Shown here: one piece after another, positions 8,975-19,708 of the stretch
Layout: every line of letters begins with the position of its first letter
Numbering within the stretch: the first letter of the stretch is position 1
Assembly (NCBI GenBank): GCA_024305745.1
Contig: JAHRBS010000009.1
Location: 372,001 to 436,000, forward strand
Direction of reading: 5' to 3'
From: Polyporus tsugae
Lineage: Eukaryota > Basidiomycota > Agaricomycetes > Polyporales > Polyporaceae
Length of the DNA stretch: 64,000 nt
Notes under the pieces: model-generated
The model's input: only the letters and a program-made list of their open reading frames with translations
Told to the model about the DNA's origin: nothing
Database searches by the model: none
Translations under genes and position numbers: made by a program

Positions 8975-11293
8975 TCAAGTAAGGTGGGGAGCCGAGCCAA
9001 GGTCAGTGATACCGGCAGAGTAGGTCGCGTGTGCAGGCGTGACTTCAGGTGGGTAGAATCGAATAAACGGTGAGTGATATGACCACTTATATAGGTGGGG
9101 GAATAGGGATCGGATGGGATGAGAGGACATCAAAGTGTGAATCCTCAACATGTACCGTTCCTGTAGTTTGCAGACATGAAAGTGGATGGGAAGAATCCCA
9201 GCAATGGCAGGCAGAATGGCGACTGGGGTGGTTTTGAACGCACCCATAATCCACCGCAGAGCGGCATTTTCGATGAGTTTCAGGGGGCAGAGAAGAACCT
9301 TGCCACCCTTCTTGCGGTTCCACACTGTGCATCTGTAGGTGATGACCGGCAGAACATAGGAGATGTAGAGAGTCCGTCGCTGGGACGCGGTGAGTCCGCG
9401 TATTGATGACCCTAGCATGCAAGAGGCAATGACAGTGGTGTTGCCACGATGGGCGTACCAGTCAACGTGCTTTTTGAAGGATAGATGTGGGTCTAGGAAG
9501 AAGCCTAAGTGTTTGATGACTTCCTTGGCAGGGAGAGGATTATCGGGATTCCACGGCCCAGAGCACAAGGCTAGGGGGGCTAGCCGGTCAGGATGGGACT
9601 TTTTGAGCCATGTGGGGACAAAATGGATTAGTTCATCCTTCTCGTGCTCGACAACGAGGCCCAATCGGCTGAGGGTGCCTTCCAGCTCATGATATTTATT
9701 AGTGAGGATGGCGCTATTTTCGGCGATTGTTGGAGATGTGGCAATGAGATTGCCGTCATCCACGAAGAATTGGAGAAAGTGTGAGGCCTCAGTCGATGAG
9801 GTTGGAAAGGATATGTGTAGGGCAGGGAACAAATAGATGCCAGAGAATGGGGGGGATAGGGCTGATCCCTGTCCCAACCCGACATTCAGACGTGCAAACT
9901 TGTCTGAGACGGCAGAGCCAAAATGAAAGGACAAGTGTTGCTGTCTGAAGTAGGCTTTGAGAAAGGTGCAGAACACCGGAGGGAATCCCCGTCGCTTCAT
10001 GATCTTGATGAGAAGATCGTGGTTGACGGATGGGAAGAACTGAGCGACATCGAAGCCTATCATGGAGGTGACTAGCTTTTGTTGCCAGCCAGTTTTGATG
10101 TGGTTGGTCAGAAACATCACGGCATCGTCCGTGGACTTCTGCCATGAGCTGCCAAATTGATTGGGATGAAGGATGCTATGTGTGTGGCATTCGTATTGCA
10201 GATGATTGCCAATAGCTTTTTCCAGCCACTTTGCCGTACAACTAAGCAGGACAATCGGGCGGTAAGCCTTGATTTTGGTATAGTCTGGCTTGTTGGACTT
10301 GGGGATGATCACAGTGAGTGCCTTGCGGAACTCTTCTGGCCAAACACCAAGCTGCACACAGGCATTGAAGAAGATGAGGAAGCCTTGGCGGATGCGTTCA
10401 AAGATTTTGCGGTTTTTCTTGGGGTCAATCAGGTACTTTAGGTGGGACCAGTGGACGTGATCCCAACCTGGAGCTGATGCTGAGGTGGTGGGGGCAATGG
10501 TATCAAGGAGCTCCTGCATGCTGAACGGAGGCCAGTCACGTTCGGGGAGCTCCTCAAGTTCATTGACAATAGAGACATCAACAGGCCGGTGGGCCGCAGA
10601 GTGGAAGACTGAGTCCATTGCCATGAACATGGATTTGTCATTATCAAGCGAGGCACCATTGTGGATGAGATTTACAGCTGTGGAGGATCTTCGGGGACCC
10701 ATCCAAGCCATTAGATCCCATACACGGTGTTTTTCCTCAGATATTTCACGTATGCGTGTTTCCATATGATGGAAGTGTGCGGTTCGGGTTTGGCGGAGGA
10801 AAGCCCTGTGTGCCATCTTACGGGGGACGACAATAGCTGGTGACCATTTGCATTTCCTTTGGAACTCGGGGGAGAAGCGCTTCTGCCCGTACTTACGGGC
10901 AATGGAGCATCTCTGCCATGGAGGGGTAGCAAGCCACGTAATCTCATGTAGGTGCTTGTGTGACTCTTTGAGGTCAGACGACCACCAAGAGGCTGATTTG
11001 GATGAGAATTGTTTGGAGGTGGCGAAGTTGGACCACTCAGAGATGAACACATTGTAGATGAGTGTTGCAATCTCGGTGACTTGTGACTCACCATGTATGT
11101 CGCCGAAGTTGTCTTCAGAAGGGAGGACATCTGGGAGGGACGAGGCCAGAGACTTGAGAAAGTCTGATTCTTTGTCACTCTCTTTACTAAGGGATGGGGC
11201 ACCCAGGAAAGACCAGGGCTGCACAGAAATGCGGACATCAAGGATAGCATGGTCTGTAAGACCGCGATTCTGTCCGATGACCTTAATGGAGTA
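8975..11293 (-). pseudogene. LINE reverse transcriptase
   Basis: A long open frame on the minus strand with a complete non-LTR reverse transcriptase. Visible motifs are YRPIVLLSCTAKWLEK, the helix-containing block with HPNQFG, GFDVAQFFPSVNH, GLGQGSALSPP and the catalytic FVDDGN (about 9760), in the usual order. The endonuclease lies upstream in the same frame across a TGA (11296-11294). RNase H lies downstream in the same frame across a second TGA (8977-8975). With an otherwise intact frame of about 770 codons, those stops look like recent point changes. Confidence 0.9.
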
Positions 11294-11993
11294 TCAATTG
11301 GGTTCCATAGATGTGGGGACCCAAACCAGGTCAATGACTGAGCCATGTAGGTTAAGGTTGTCGGGAAAGTGGGTGACCACATCACATGGGGAGATGAGAG
11401 AATGTCCCATGGCGCCATGGATGCTATCAATCATTGAGAGGGTACTTGCAGAGCTAGTGGTGGGGAAAAGAGTATCCCACTGTCGGGAGTGAGCGTTGTA
11501 GTCGCCTCCACACACGTCAATTTGTGGTGGGAGGTGATCAATGTTGGATGAAATAAAGTCAACGGCAGTGTTGTCTTTGTCATTGTAAAGGTTCATGATT
11601 CGAAAGACAGTGTCATTCCCAAGGTCAAGGACCAGCAAGACAACATCATGAGTCTTGAATCGAGTGTGCAGAGTTGGGCGTGCATTGACGAGACATTTGT
11701 TGACATAACAGACAACATGTGCGTCTTTGCAGGGTTCAAGGAGGACCCAGTTAGGATGAAGCTGGGTGCCGTACAGCTGATTACCATCGACCCGGTCCCC
11801 AGGGGCGGCCACACGGGATGGGGAATCAGCAGGGATGGGGTGGATAACACCATACCAGGGTTCCTGCTGCAGACAATGTCATGTGTCCGTGCATGGATCT
11901 CTAGTAGGATGTGAACATGGGTGGGGGTGTGATGGACATTGTTAAAGATCACCCGTAGCACGTGGGAAGAATCTTTGGAACATTCATTGAGAG
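11294..11993 (-). pseudogene. LINE APE-type endonuclease, frameshifted
   Basis: An exonuclease-endonuclease-phosphatase (APE-like) domain that would nick target DNA. The N-terminal strand RVIFNNV (about 11955) and the helix after it are in one frame to about 11868. The QEPWYG motif with the catalytic Glu continues in another frame, so there is a one-base indel near 11865. Later motifs are GGDYNAHSRQWD (about 11500) and DLVWV (about 11315). The domain ends at TGA (11296-11294), which separates it from the RT. The 5' boundary at 11993 is where the chromovirus LTR begins. Confidence 0.82.
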
Positions 11994-12439
11994 TGTTATG
12001 ACTGGTCATCGAGTAAGGACCAGGGAGACTTACGAGACGAGCAAGGGTGTCAACGAGCACTTGTGCAGTGAGAGCGGAGCAAGGCTCAACGGTCAGGGCT
12101 GGAGACAAGATGTATTGAGTAAGTAGACGTCTACGAGTGAAATACAGCAAGGCTTACCTGGAGACAAGAGGTCAAAACTGAGGTCTCCAGGCAGTGAAGT
12201 ATAGGTCCTTATATATGTATAGAGGACAATGAGAACCCGGGGACAATAGGTAACTATGGACACGGGTGAATAATGGGAACAGAACAATAGCGATGATGGA
12301 CAATAAGGAGCTATTGTGCTAAGGAACAAAGGACAAGATACAATGCAACGGAGAACAATAAGTACAATGTGAGAAGTAGATCATCCGGAAAAGGAAACTA
12401 AGGCGCTGGTAGCAGGTGCCAAATGGAACATTCATGACG
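11994..12439 (-). repeat. Chromovirus 3' LTR
   Basis: 446 bp, nearly identical to 18021-18466. In the element's orientation the full consensus would start TGTCATGA and end TCATAACA. This copy has lost the first T of TG (reads CG...), while the 5' LTR has a change at its other end. Confidence 0.92.
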
Positions 12440-12441
12440 AT

Positions 12442-12454
12442 ACCCCCCTCCTAA
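12442..12454 (-). promoter_or_regulatory. Chromovirus polypurine tract
   Basis: On the minus strand the run AGGAGGGGGG lies just before the 3' LTR, as expected for the plus-strand primer. Confidence 0.75.
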
Positions 12455-12471
12455 GGGTTGTGCCTTCACGA

Positions 12472-13686
12472 TTAAGTCTTCTTGAGAGGACCAGGCACCT
12501 TTGCGTGTGTTGAATGGAATTTTTGCACGAGTTGCGGCACATTTGTAAGGTCCACTGCATCCTCCCAGCTGTCGTGTTCGGGGCCCCAACCCTTCCAGTG
12601 TACGAGATACTGCAGTTTCTTCCACCGCCCATACCGCTGCGACTCCAACACTTCCTCCACTTTGTACTCTTCCTCCCCCTCCACCTCAATTGCCGCTGGC
12701 TCTGCCGGGTGACGACCGGGGAGTCGACTCTCCTTGTGTGGAAGCAAGGGAGAAACATAGAATACTGGGTGGATTACAAGGTCCTTGGGGAGTCTGAGCT
12801 CGTAAGCCAGATTGCCCACCTTGCGTACAACTGGATACGGGCCAGTGTACCGATCCACCAGTTTCCAAGAGACTCCAGGAACGCGGAAGTTCCTCATGTC
12901 GACCCACACCTTCTGGCCTTCCTTGAACTCTAGAGCGTCACGGACATACTAATCATAGTACTCCTTCATCCGCTCAGCTACTAGAGTCAAGGCCGCAGTT
13001 GCATCCTCTCGCACCTGTCGCAACTCCTCCCGGCGTTCATCAGCTGCAGGCACCGCTGTGGGCAACATCGGAATGTGGAACTGGGGTTCGTAGCCGTACA
13101 TGAGGTAGAACAGCGAGTAACCTGTTGACAAGTGCTGGTGCGAGTTAAAGGTGAACTCTGCAATCGGCAGCCACTTGACCCAGTCATCGTGGCACCGTGA
13201 GCAGAACATACAAAGGTACACCTCTATCTCCTGGTTCCATCGTTCCGATTGCCCATCTGTCTGCAGGTGGTAGGCTGTGGACATTGCGCTTTCTATGCCG
13301 AGTCCTTTGAGTACAGCGCGGAAGAGCTTGCTTGAGAACTGGGGCCCACAATCAGAGATGATCTTCTGTGGCAGCCCGTGAAGACAAAAATGTTCTTGGA
13401 TGAAGTTGTCAGCAGCTCCTTCTGTGTCAATATCCTCGGTGCAAGGAATAAGATGTATCATCTTTCTATGCCGATCAGCGATGAGCTGAAGCGCGTTGTA
13501 TCTATCTACCTCTGGGAGTCCAGTGATGAAGTCGCATGTCACAACCTGGCCCGGGCCATCAGGGATTTCATTTGGTTGAAGAGGACCATGCGGTTTGGCA
13601 TGCGAACCCTTGCCACGGCGACAGGTGTCGCAGGTCTCAATGTAATCCTTAATGAACTTTGCCATGCCCAGCCACCAGTAGTTTCA
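12472..13686 (-). pseudogene. Chromovirus integrase with chromodomain
   Basis: One minus-strand frame with two nonsense codons (TGA 13686-13684, TAG 12951-12949). The zinc-binding region starts upstream (HHNLLPAGH, about 13745) and ends with CDTCRRGK. The catalytic core has CDFITGLPEVD, SDCGPQFSS and a downstream Glu near QTDGQSERW. The GPYPVV...NLAYELRLP module follows. A C-terminal chromodomain (about 12690-12530) contains YKVEEVLES, YLVHWKGWG and DSWED. Chromodomains steer integration to marked heterochromatin in related elements. Confidence 0.9.
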
Positions 13687-15702
13687 CGTGACCAACTCCA
13701 ACGTCTTTGACTGCCCAGGGTGCCCAGCGGGCAGGAGGTTGTGGTGGATGCATACAATCTCAGCACGCAGTGCATCATCCTTGGGGACATAGACTTTGCC
13801 TCGGTACAGTAGCAGGCCTTGCTCACTGTTCCAGTCCACCAAGTCATTCTGAAGACGTGCTGGTCCAAGCTTGTCCAGCTTACTGAGTGCCTCCACGACC
13901 TCCTGTTCGCGTTCTCCACACTCGTGGATATGCCGAAGCAGTGCCTTCTCTGGAACCACCAATAGGTGCCCTCTTTTAGCTGCCAATACCCGGAATCGTT
14001 CTGGCTGCAACAAGACTCGACCAAGATTGTCATCTGCATCCTCGTGCTGGTGGTCGGGCCGTCTCGACAGTGCATTGGCCCTACTGTTAGATGTCCCAGG
14101 CTTGTGCGAGATGACAAAGTCGAATCGTGACAGGTAGAGAGCCCATCGTGCCTGCCTGCGGGTGAGGTTCTGTGCTGTGCGCCAATATTCGAGGTTCTTG
14201 TGGTCCGACTGGATCTCGAACACACTGGGGAGACCCTCGAGATAGTGATGCCAGGCCTGCAGGGCACAAATAATGGCAAGCATCTCCTTGTTGTAGATCT
14301 CGTAGTTGCGTTAAGCGTTGTTCATCGACTCAGAGTGAAAAGCGATGGGGTGCCATTTGCCGTCTTTCCCCTCCTGAGACAGAACCGCACCCGTAGCGAA
14401 GCCAGATGCGTCGACTTTGATGTGGGTGTTGCGGTCTGGATCATAGATCGTCAGGACAGGGCTTTTGGTGAAGCAATGCTTGAGCTCATCAAAGGCAGAC
14501 TGCTCTTCGTCTCCCAATTGCCATGGCGCATTGCCCATGAGGCAATCCAAGGGTTTGCAGATGGCACTAAAGTCCTTTATGAACCACTGATAGAAGTTTG
14601 CAAAACCGTGGAACTTCTGTACGTCTGTAGCGTTCTGAGGGACAGGCCAATCTGCGATACCCTTCACCTTCACCGGGTCCATCTCTACACAGTTCTCAGA
14701 GACGAGTACACCGAGGTATTCCACCTTAGGCTGTTCAAACTCGCACTTCTCTGGCTTGCAGAACAGATCACTCTCCTTAAGATGTTTCAGGACCTCGCGC
14801 ACCAATGTGCGGTGTTCCTCGAGACTGTTGGTGAATATGAGGATGTCATCGAGGTAGATAGTGACTTTGCCGAGTATGATGAGGTCCTTGAAGATGTCGT
14901 TCATGAGCGCAGAAAATGTGCTGGGTGAATTGGCTAGCCCAAAGAACATAACGTTCGGCTCGAACAGCCCTCGATTGGTCACAAAGGCAGCCTTCCACTC
15001 ATCGCCGGCCTTAACCCGCACATTGTTGTACCCCCAGCGAATATCAAGCTTTGTGAAGTACTTGGCCTTCTTGAGTCGATCCATCAGATCCGATACCAAT
15101 GGTAGTGGGTAACGGTTCTTAATGGTGATCTCATTGAGTCGCCGATAGTCCTGGACTGGACGTAGGCTACCATCCTTCTTCTTGACAAAGAAGAACGGCA
15201 ACAATATCAGCGACTTCGACTCTTGAATATAGCCTTTGGCCAAGTTCTCAGCGAGAAACTTGTTAAGCTCTCCTTGTTCGCTGGGCAATAGGGGGTACAC
15301 ACGGGAATGGAACATCTTTGCATCGGGCACAAGTTCTATCGCATGGTCATAGGGTCCGTGTTCTGGCAAACATTCAGACGCCTCTTTCGAGAACACATGC
15401 AGGTATTTGTGATAGTGCTTGGGTACAATCTCTTCGATGGGGCGGATTTGCTTCTTCTGGTACTCTTGCTCAGCGAGTTGTTGCGAATATGTGTATGTTG
15501 CTGAAGCAAACAGTTGCGGAGCGCCATAAAGGTGTTGTCCATCCTCCCATGCATTGAGAAGAGATGTTTCAGTTCCATCCCACCGCGGCAGGAATCCTGG
15601 TGGCCAGGGCCTATCCTCCTTCTTCTCCTCAGTCATCATGGCCGCACACACCCTTCCAACCTTCCTAACCTTCTTTGCCCGTCGAGGACCGCAGTGCGCC
15701 AT
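13687..15702 (-). pseudogene. Chromovirus reverse transcriptase and RNase H
   Basis: A Ty3-type RT with VPKHYHKYLHVFSKE, the FFVKKKDGSLRPVQDYR block, the catalytic YLDDILIF motif (about 14850) and the connection region. RNase H follows with VDASGFATGAVLSQ, then a TAA (14313-14311) that interrupts the RNYEIYNKEMLAI segment, then the rest of RNase H and the start of the integrase zinc finger. The protease lies upstream in another frame, so an indel near 15705 is inferred; active relatives join these in one polyprotein. Confidence 0.9.
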
Positions 15703-16238
15703 AAGCCGTACCTCCGTATCACGCGCTTTGGTCTCGACAGGTTCAGAGGTTCTCTGGTTAGCCGGGCATGTCTCTGGACATCTCGACAGGCGCAGTGAGC
15801 CATGTTCCAGTCTACTTCAGGGTTGTGCTTGCGTAGCCAGTCCAGGCCGATGATGACATCCTCTTCTCCTATATCCGTCACTACAAAGACCACCTTCTCC
15901 CTGTGGTCTCCGATTGCCATATCCAACACGGCAACCTCTGTGACCGTACCATCACAGTTTTCCGAACCGTCAATGTTGTACAGAGGAATTGGCCTTGCCA
16001 ACTTCCTCGTTGTAACCCTATTCTGTTCTACGAATTGTCTATGTAGGAACTTAGTAGTAGCACCGCTATCTACCATAGCTACAATGTCCTTATGTCGCTG
16101 CTTGCTGATTAACTGTACTGGTATATGAAAGTGTTGACCATCATGATTTACTTCATATACAAATGATGAACCCAGTACAGAAAATTGACTATTACTACAA
16201 GAACCAGCACGTGCAGCATCCAATGCAGTTCTAATCAA
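15636..16238 (-). pseudogene. Chromovirus protease
   Basis: A retropepsin-like aspartic protease, in the -1 frame relative to gag. The active-site motif VDSGAT (about 16075) is followed by the second-half motif IIGLDWLRKHNP (about 15850). The open frame starts exactly where a -1 shift on the slippery heptamer at 16244-16238 would place the ribosome. It loses the RT frame near 15705 by an indel. Confidence 0.85.
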
Positions 16239-17114
16239 AAACCCTCTTTCTTATCGACCACCGTAAGGGCAGTGATCTTCTCCTCCATTGCCTTGAGCTG
16301 GGCCTTGAGTGTCGTGAGTTTGTCAGTACCGGATGAGGAAGAAGAGGCAGCCCGTTGGCCCTCGACCTTGGGCTTTGGGCAGCGGAACACGGGATGTCCT
16401 TTCTCACCGCAGTTCCAGCACTCTCCGTCGAACTTCTTCTTGCCCGAACTGGAGGCGGCTGCCTTTTCGCCCTTCTTCTTCCATCCAAATTGCTTTGGCC
16501 GCTCCTCCTTGCGCATGGCAAGTTGCTGGTCCATCTGCAGCACGACTTTCTGGATCTTGGCGAGGTCCGAGATGTCGTGCACTGTGGTCGCAAAGGCGTC
16601 CTTGATCTTGTAAGGGAGTGCTGTGCCGTACCGTTCACGCTTGTCCGCGTCACCGAACCTGGTGCGAGCAGCGATGGCGTTGAACTGACTGGTGTAGTCC
16701 TTGACAGTGCCAAGCCGATGTGAAGCCTTGCAGAGTTTGGCGAGTTCTGCAATGGCCACTTCTTCGTCGTTCGCAGCACAGAAGTGCACCTTGAATCCCT
16801 TCAAAGGCCGCAAAGTCCGACCATGCAACATTGCTGCTGGCCACCGTGACGATGTATGGACCAGCCCACTCAGCAGCGCCACCGGTCAACTTGTTGAGGA
16901 TTGTGATCCAGCGGATCTTGTGCGCGACACCTTGCGCCTCGAGAAGATCGTAGTAGATGCGGGCATTGGCTACAAAGTGGAGCCCTTCCTGCGCGAGCTT
17001 TCCATCGTACTCGCGAGGGGCGACTTGAGAGAGGAGTTTGGAGATGTCAAAGGGGGTGGATGTGGTCATGGTGGGAGCAGGTGATGAGGGTGGAGAGGGA
17101 CTTGGTGTGGGCAA
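16235..17114 (-). pseudogene. Chromovirus Gag with zinc knuckle, frameshifted
   Basis: The N-terminal part (17114 to about 16805) contains YDGKLAQEG and a retrotransposon-gag helix with WITILNKLTGGAAEWA. The second part, in a shifted frame (about 16805-16235), contains VKDYTSQFNAIA and a CX2CX4HX4C zinc knuckle (CWNCGEKGHPVFRC, about 16425-16380). The frame change in TTTGAAGGGATTC near 16805 breaks this copy. It ends at TGA (16237-16235), overlapping the frameshift signal to protease. Confidence 0.87.
16238..16244 (-). promoter_or_regulatory. -1 ribosomal frameshift slippery site
   Basis: The heptamer G GGT TTT (X XXY YYZ) lies in the gag frame directly before the gag stop TGA. A -1 slip reads the next codon as TTG and enters the protease frame at precisely its first open codon. 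A downstream pseudoknot was not assessed. Confidence 0.75.
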
Positions 17115-18020
17115 GGGACTACTTGGGGTGTTGAGGACAATGGTTTCTCATTGTGGGGTCCCAACCGGCGGGTTGTGGTGTTTGGTGTGGTGGGTGTTGA
17201 AGGGTTGGAAGTGCGTCTTGCAATACGTTCACTTGCTAATGAAAGAGCACGACCAAGTGGAATGGATCCTAGAGATGGGGATCCTCCAGATGTGGGGATG
17301 CGACTTTGAGGTCACGAAGTTGGGCGAGAGGCAGGGCATGAGGCAGGGTGCAAGGAGGGGTTTCTGGAAGCGATGATGGCAGCCTGTCATTGGGGAGGGT
17401 GTTCAGGGTCTCGAGGTTCTGGGACAGGGGGATTGAGGAGTTGTGTGCGGATCTGCGAGTCCTGGCTGTCTTCGGTGATGAGCCTAGGAGCGATAGTGTC
17501 GATTACTTCTGGAGTAGCTCTGAAGGTGCGTTGACAATTGGGACACGGTTGATCTTCACAGACTGCCCAGCACTGTCTATCTGTATCCCAATGCTCATCC
17601 TGAACCTCGTGTGGGTGAAAGACGTGCCCAAAGGTTTGACAAGCCAGAGTGGAGGGTCTCGTTTCCTATACCAGGAATGCAAACGGCAGGTGCACAACCC
17701 AACACTGTCTGCTCAGCCTCCTCGGCCTATTGCTGTGTCTTAACCTCAAGGGACACGAGCCCAGGGGTGTCCTACCTTGGCTTTGTTTTGCCGCCTTTCT
17801 CTAGCCTTCCACGCCGTGACCGGGCTCTCGGGTTAGGAGCTTTCCATGCACTGTACCATTGAAAGTGGCAAGCCTCGAGTTGAATCAAGACCACATCCGA
17901 TGGTGTGACTAGAGCGCGCACTACACTAGGCCAACACAGAGGGTCAAGAGTGCGTACCGTATGAGGGGAAAAGAGAAAGGGTGTGGGTATGCCGGTGCTC
18001 ATGAAGTAGTTTCGACCTAA
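17115..18020 (-). other. Chromovirus 5' leader
   Basis: About 900 bp between the 5' LTR and gag, with no protein motif that I recognise. The leader is longer than is usual and no standard primer binding site was found next to the LTR. Confidence 0.6.
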
Positions 18021-18466
18021 TATTATGACTGGCCGTCGAGTAAGGACCAGGGAGACTTACGAGACGAGCAAGGGTGTCAACGAGCACTTGTGCAGTGAGA
18101 GCGGAGCAAGGCTCAACGGTCAGGGCTGGAGACAAGATGTATTGAGTAAGTAGACGTCTACGAGTGAAATACAGCAAGGCTTACCTGGAGACAAGAGGTC
18201 AAAACTGAGGTCTCCAGGCAGTGAAGTATAGGTCCTTATATACGTATAGAGGACAATGAGAACCCGGGGACAATAGGTAACTATGGACACGGGTGAATAA
18301 TGGGAACAGAACAATAGCGATGATGGACAATAAGGAGCTATTGTGCTAAGGAACAAAGGACAAGATACAATGCAACGGAGAACAATAAGTACAATGTGAG
18401 AAGTAGATCATCCGGAAAAGGAAACTAAGGCGCTGGTAGCAGGTGCCGAATGGAACATTCATGACA
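18021..18466 (-). repeat. Chromovirus 5' LTR
   Basis: 446 bp. In element orientation it begins TGTCATGA and ends TCATAATA, where the other LTR ends TCATAACA. About five differences from 11994-12439 in total. Confidence 0.92.
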
Positions 18467-18999
18467 GCGGCTGCGGAGGGTTGGCCTTTCCCTCCGCCAA
18501 CAGGCAGCTCATGAAGTGGCACACAAATGGGGGTGCGGGTGCAGTTCTTATGACGGCGACGTACCTTGGTCCATTGACCGGAATCCTCATCATCCTGAGG
18601 CTCTTCATGAGCCATCGTCGGGTTTTCAAACATGTCCGGGTTCGAAATGGAAGAGAAAATGATATTATCCTTGTCCAATGAGGACAAGGGACTATCCCCC
18701 GCAGTACCAGACTGCGGGTCTATGCTACTCGGATATGCCTCCCGCTCGTTAGACGAGACGGTGTCTGCTCCAGCACGTGGGTCTGCCTCCTGGTCGTGAA
18801 GCGAACCAGTGTCTGCCCCAACGTAAATGCTGCCGTCCCGGCAAATGCTCGGGACATCAGAAAGCTCGCTGTCGGAAGAACCGTCAGCCACTTGAGACGA
18901 CGGAGGCGGCAACGTACCAGGCGGTGGTGCAAGTCCCGTATGGACTCCCTGACGGGAACCCGAACGCCTGTTGCACAGGTTGTAATGGGCGAAAGACAT
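18467..18999 (-). pseudogene. Probable LINE ORF1, truncated by chromovirus
   Basis: A minus-strand open frame starting at ATG 18999, about 178 residues before it meets the chromovirus LTR. It is Ser/Asp/Pro-rich with an acidic stretch, then a WTKVRRRHK basic motif like those seen at the end of disordered ORF1 regions of fungal LINEs. No zinc knuckle or RRM is visible. Its place upstream of the LINE endonuclease, on the same strand, suggests it is the 5' part of that LINE. This is an inference from order and orientation only. Confidence 0.5.
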
Positions 19000-19140
19000 G
19001 GGTTTTGATTTTTCGAGAGGGGAGAACCAGAGAGATAGAGAGACTGAGAGAGATAGCCATCGCCGAGAAAGAAGGTTGAGTTGATCAGACTCGAGGGGAT
19101 CTAGTCAACGAGGGAGTGTTTTTTTTTGGAGTTAAGCTTT

Positions 19141-19147
<7 letters not shown>

Positions 19148-19218
<71 letters not shown>
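19148..19218. repeat. (GA)n microsatellite
   Basis: About 70 bp of nearly perfect GA units ((CT)n on the minus strand) just upstream of the presumed LINE 5' end. Confidence 0.95.
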
Positions 19219-19221
<3 letters not shown>

Positions 19222-19705
19222 TGGGGCTGTCAAAAATATGTGACGCTGGCAATTCCTGATAAGGAAACCGGTCGCGGCACACGGTCGATAAGGGCGCACA
19301 GAGGCAGTGACAGTTGTACCGACTGTTGATTCTGTTCCAAGTACACTAACGATCCATTCGTAGGTACAGGGCTTATATACAACTACAGAACACAGCACAG
19401 GATTGGGGAGGCATGAGTAATGACTGTAGAGACCCACATGGATACCAGAGGTCGGATGACAGAAGGTAAGACATACCAACGTAAGGAAGAGAGGTAAGCA
19501 GGGGATAGAAATGAGACAAGGGATGGATGCAGTGATGGGGAGATGTACAGTAATGAGTCCGAGCGAGGGAACGAGCACGGGCGTTACACAATCTCACGCC
19601 ACACTTCCGGCGCCTTACAACAGCCAATTTTCTGATGCGCCCATACGAGGGAAGAGCCGACGCTTTTGCGGCGGCGTCAACCGTGCTTGTCAGCAGCCTC
19701 ACAAC
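19219..19705. other. Intergenic, no gene seen
   Basis: Frames are open on both strands but show no domain or codon pattern that I trust. It lies between the microsatellite and the MITE. Confidence 0.4.
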
Positions 19706-19708
19706 TAA

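Larger units (their letters stand above)
11994..18466 (-). mobile_element. Ty3 chromovirus (LTR retrotransposon)
   Basis: A 6473-bp minus-strand element with 446-bp LTRs (11994-12439 and 18021-18466) that differ at only about five positions. The order gag, protease, RT, RNase H, integrase, chromodomain identifies a chromovirus. A purine tract precedes the 3' LTR. No target duplication is seen (GAGAG on one side, GCGGC on the other), and no tRNA-like primer site is obvious after the 5' LTR. The copy is defective: frameshifts near 16805 (gag) and 15705 (protease/RT), and stops at 14313, 13686 and 12951. Confidence 0.93.
882..19130 (-). mobile_element. LINE retrotransposon split by two LTR elements
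   Basis: A minus-strand non-LTR retrotransposon of the kind with an APE-type endonuclease, a reverse transcriptase and an RNase H. Its pieces are 18999-18467 (ORF1-like), 11993-7637 (endonuclease, RT, RNase H) and 1227-882 (C-terminus and 3' UTR). The copia element sits between the last two pieces; deleting it with one GATGG copy rejoins the protein in frame. The chromovirus separates the first two pieces, but no target duplication supports that junction, so it is less certain. The 3' end is A-rich (about 905-882 read on the minus strand). The 5' end is probably near 19.0-19.13 kb. The coding part has three in-frame TGA codons and a frameshift, so the copy is dead. Confidence 0.8.

Noticed and set aside
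11058..11492. Plus-strand open frames across the LINE
   Set aside because: They are antisense to the clear RT/endonuclease frames and carry no motifs.
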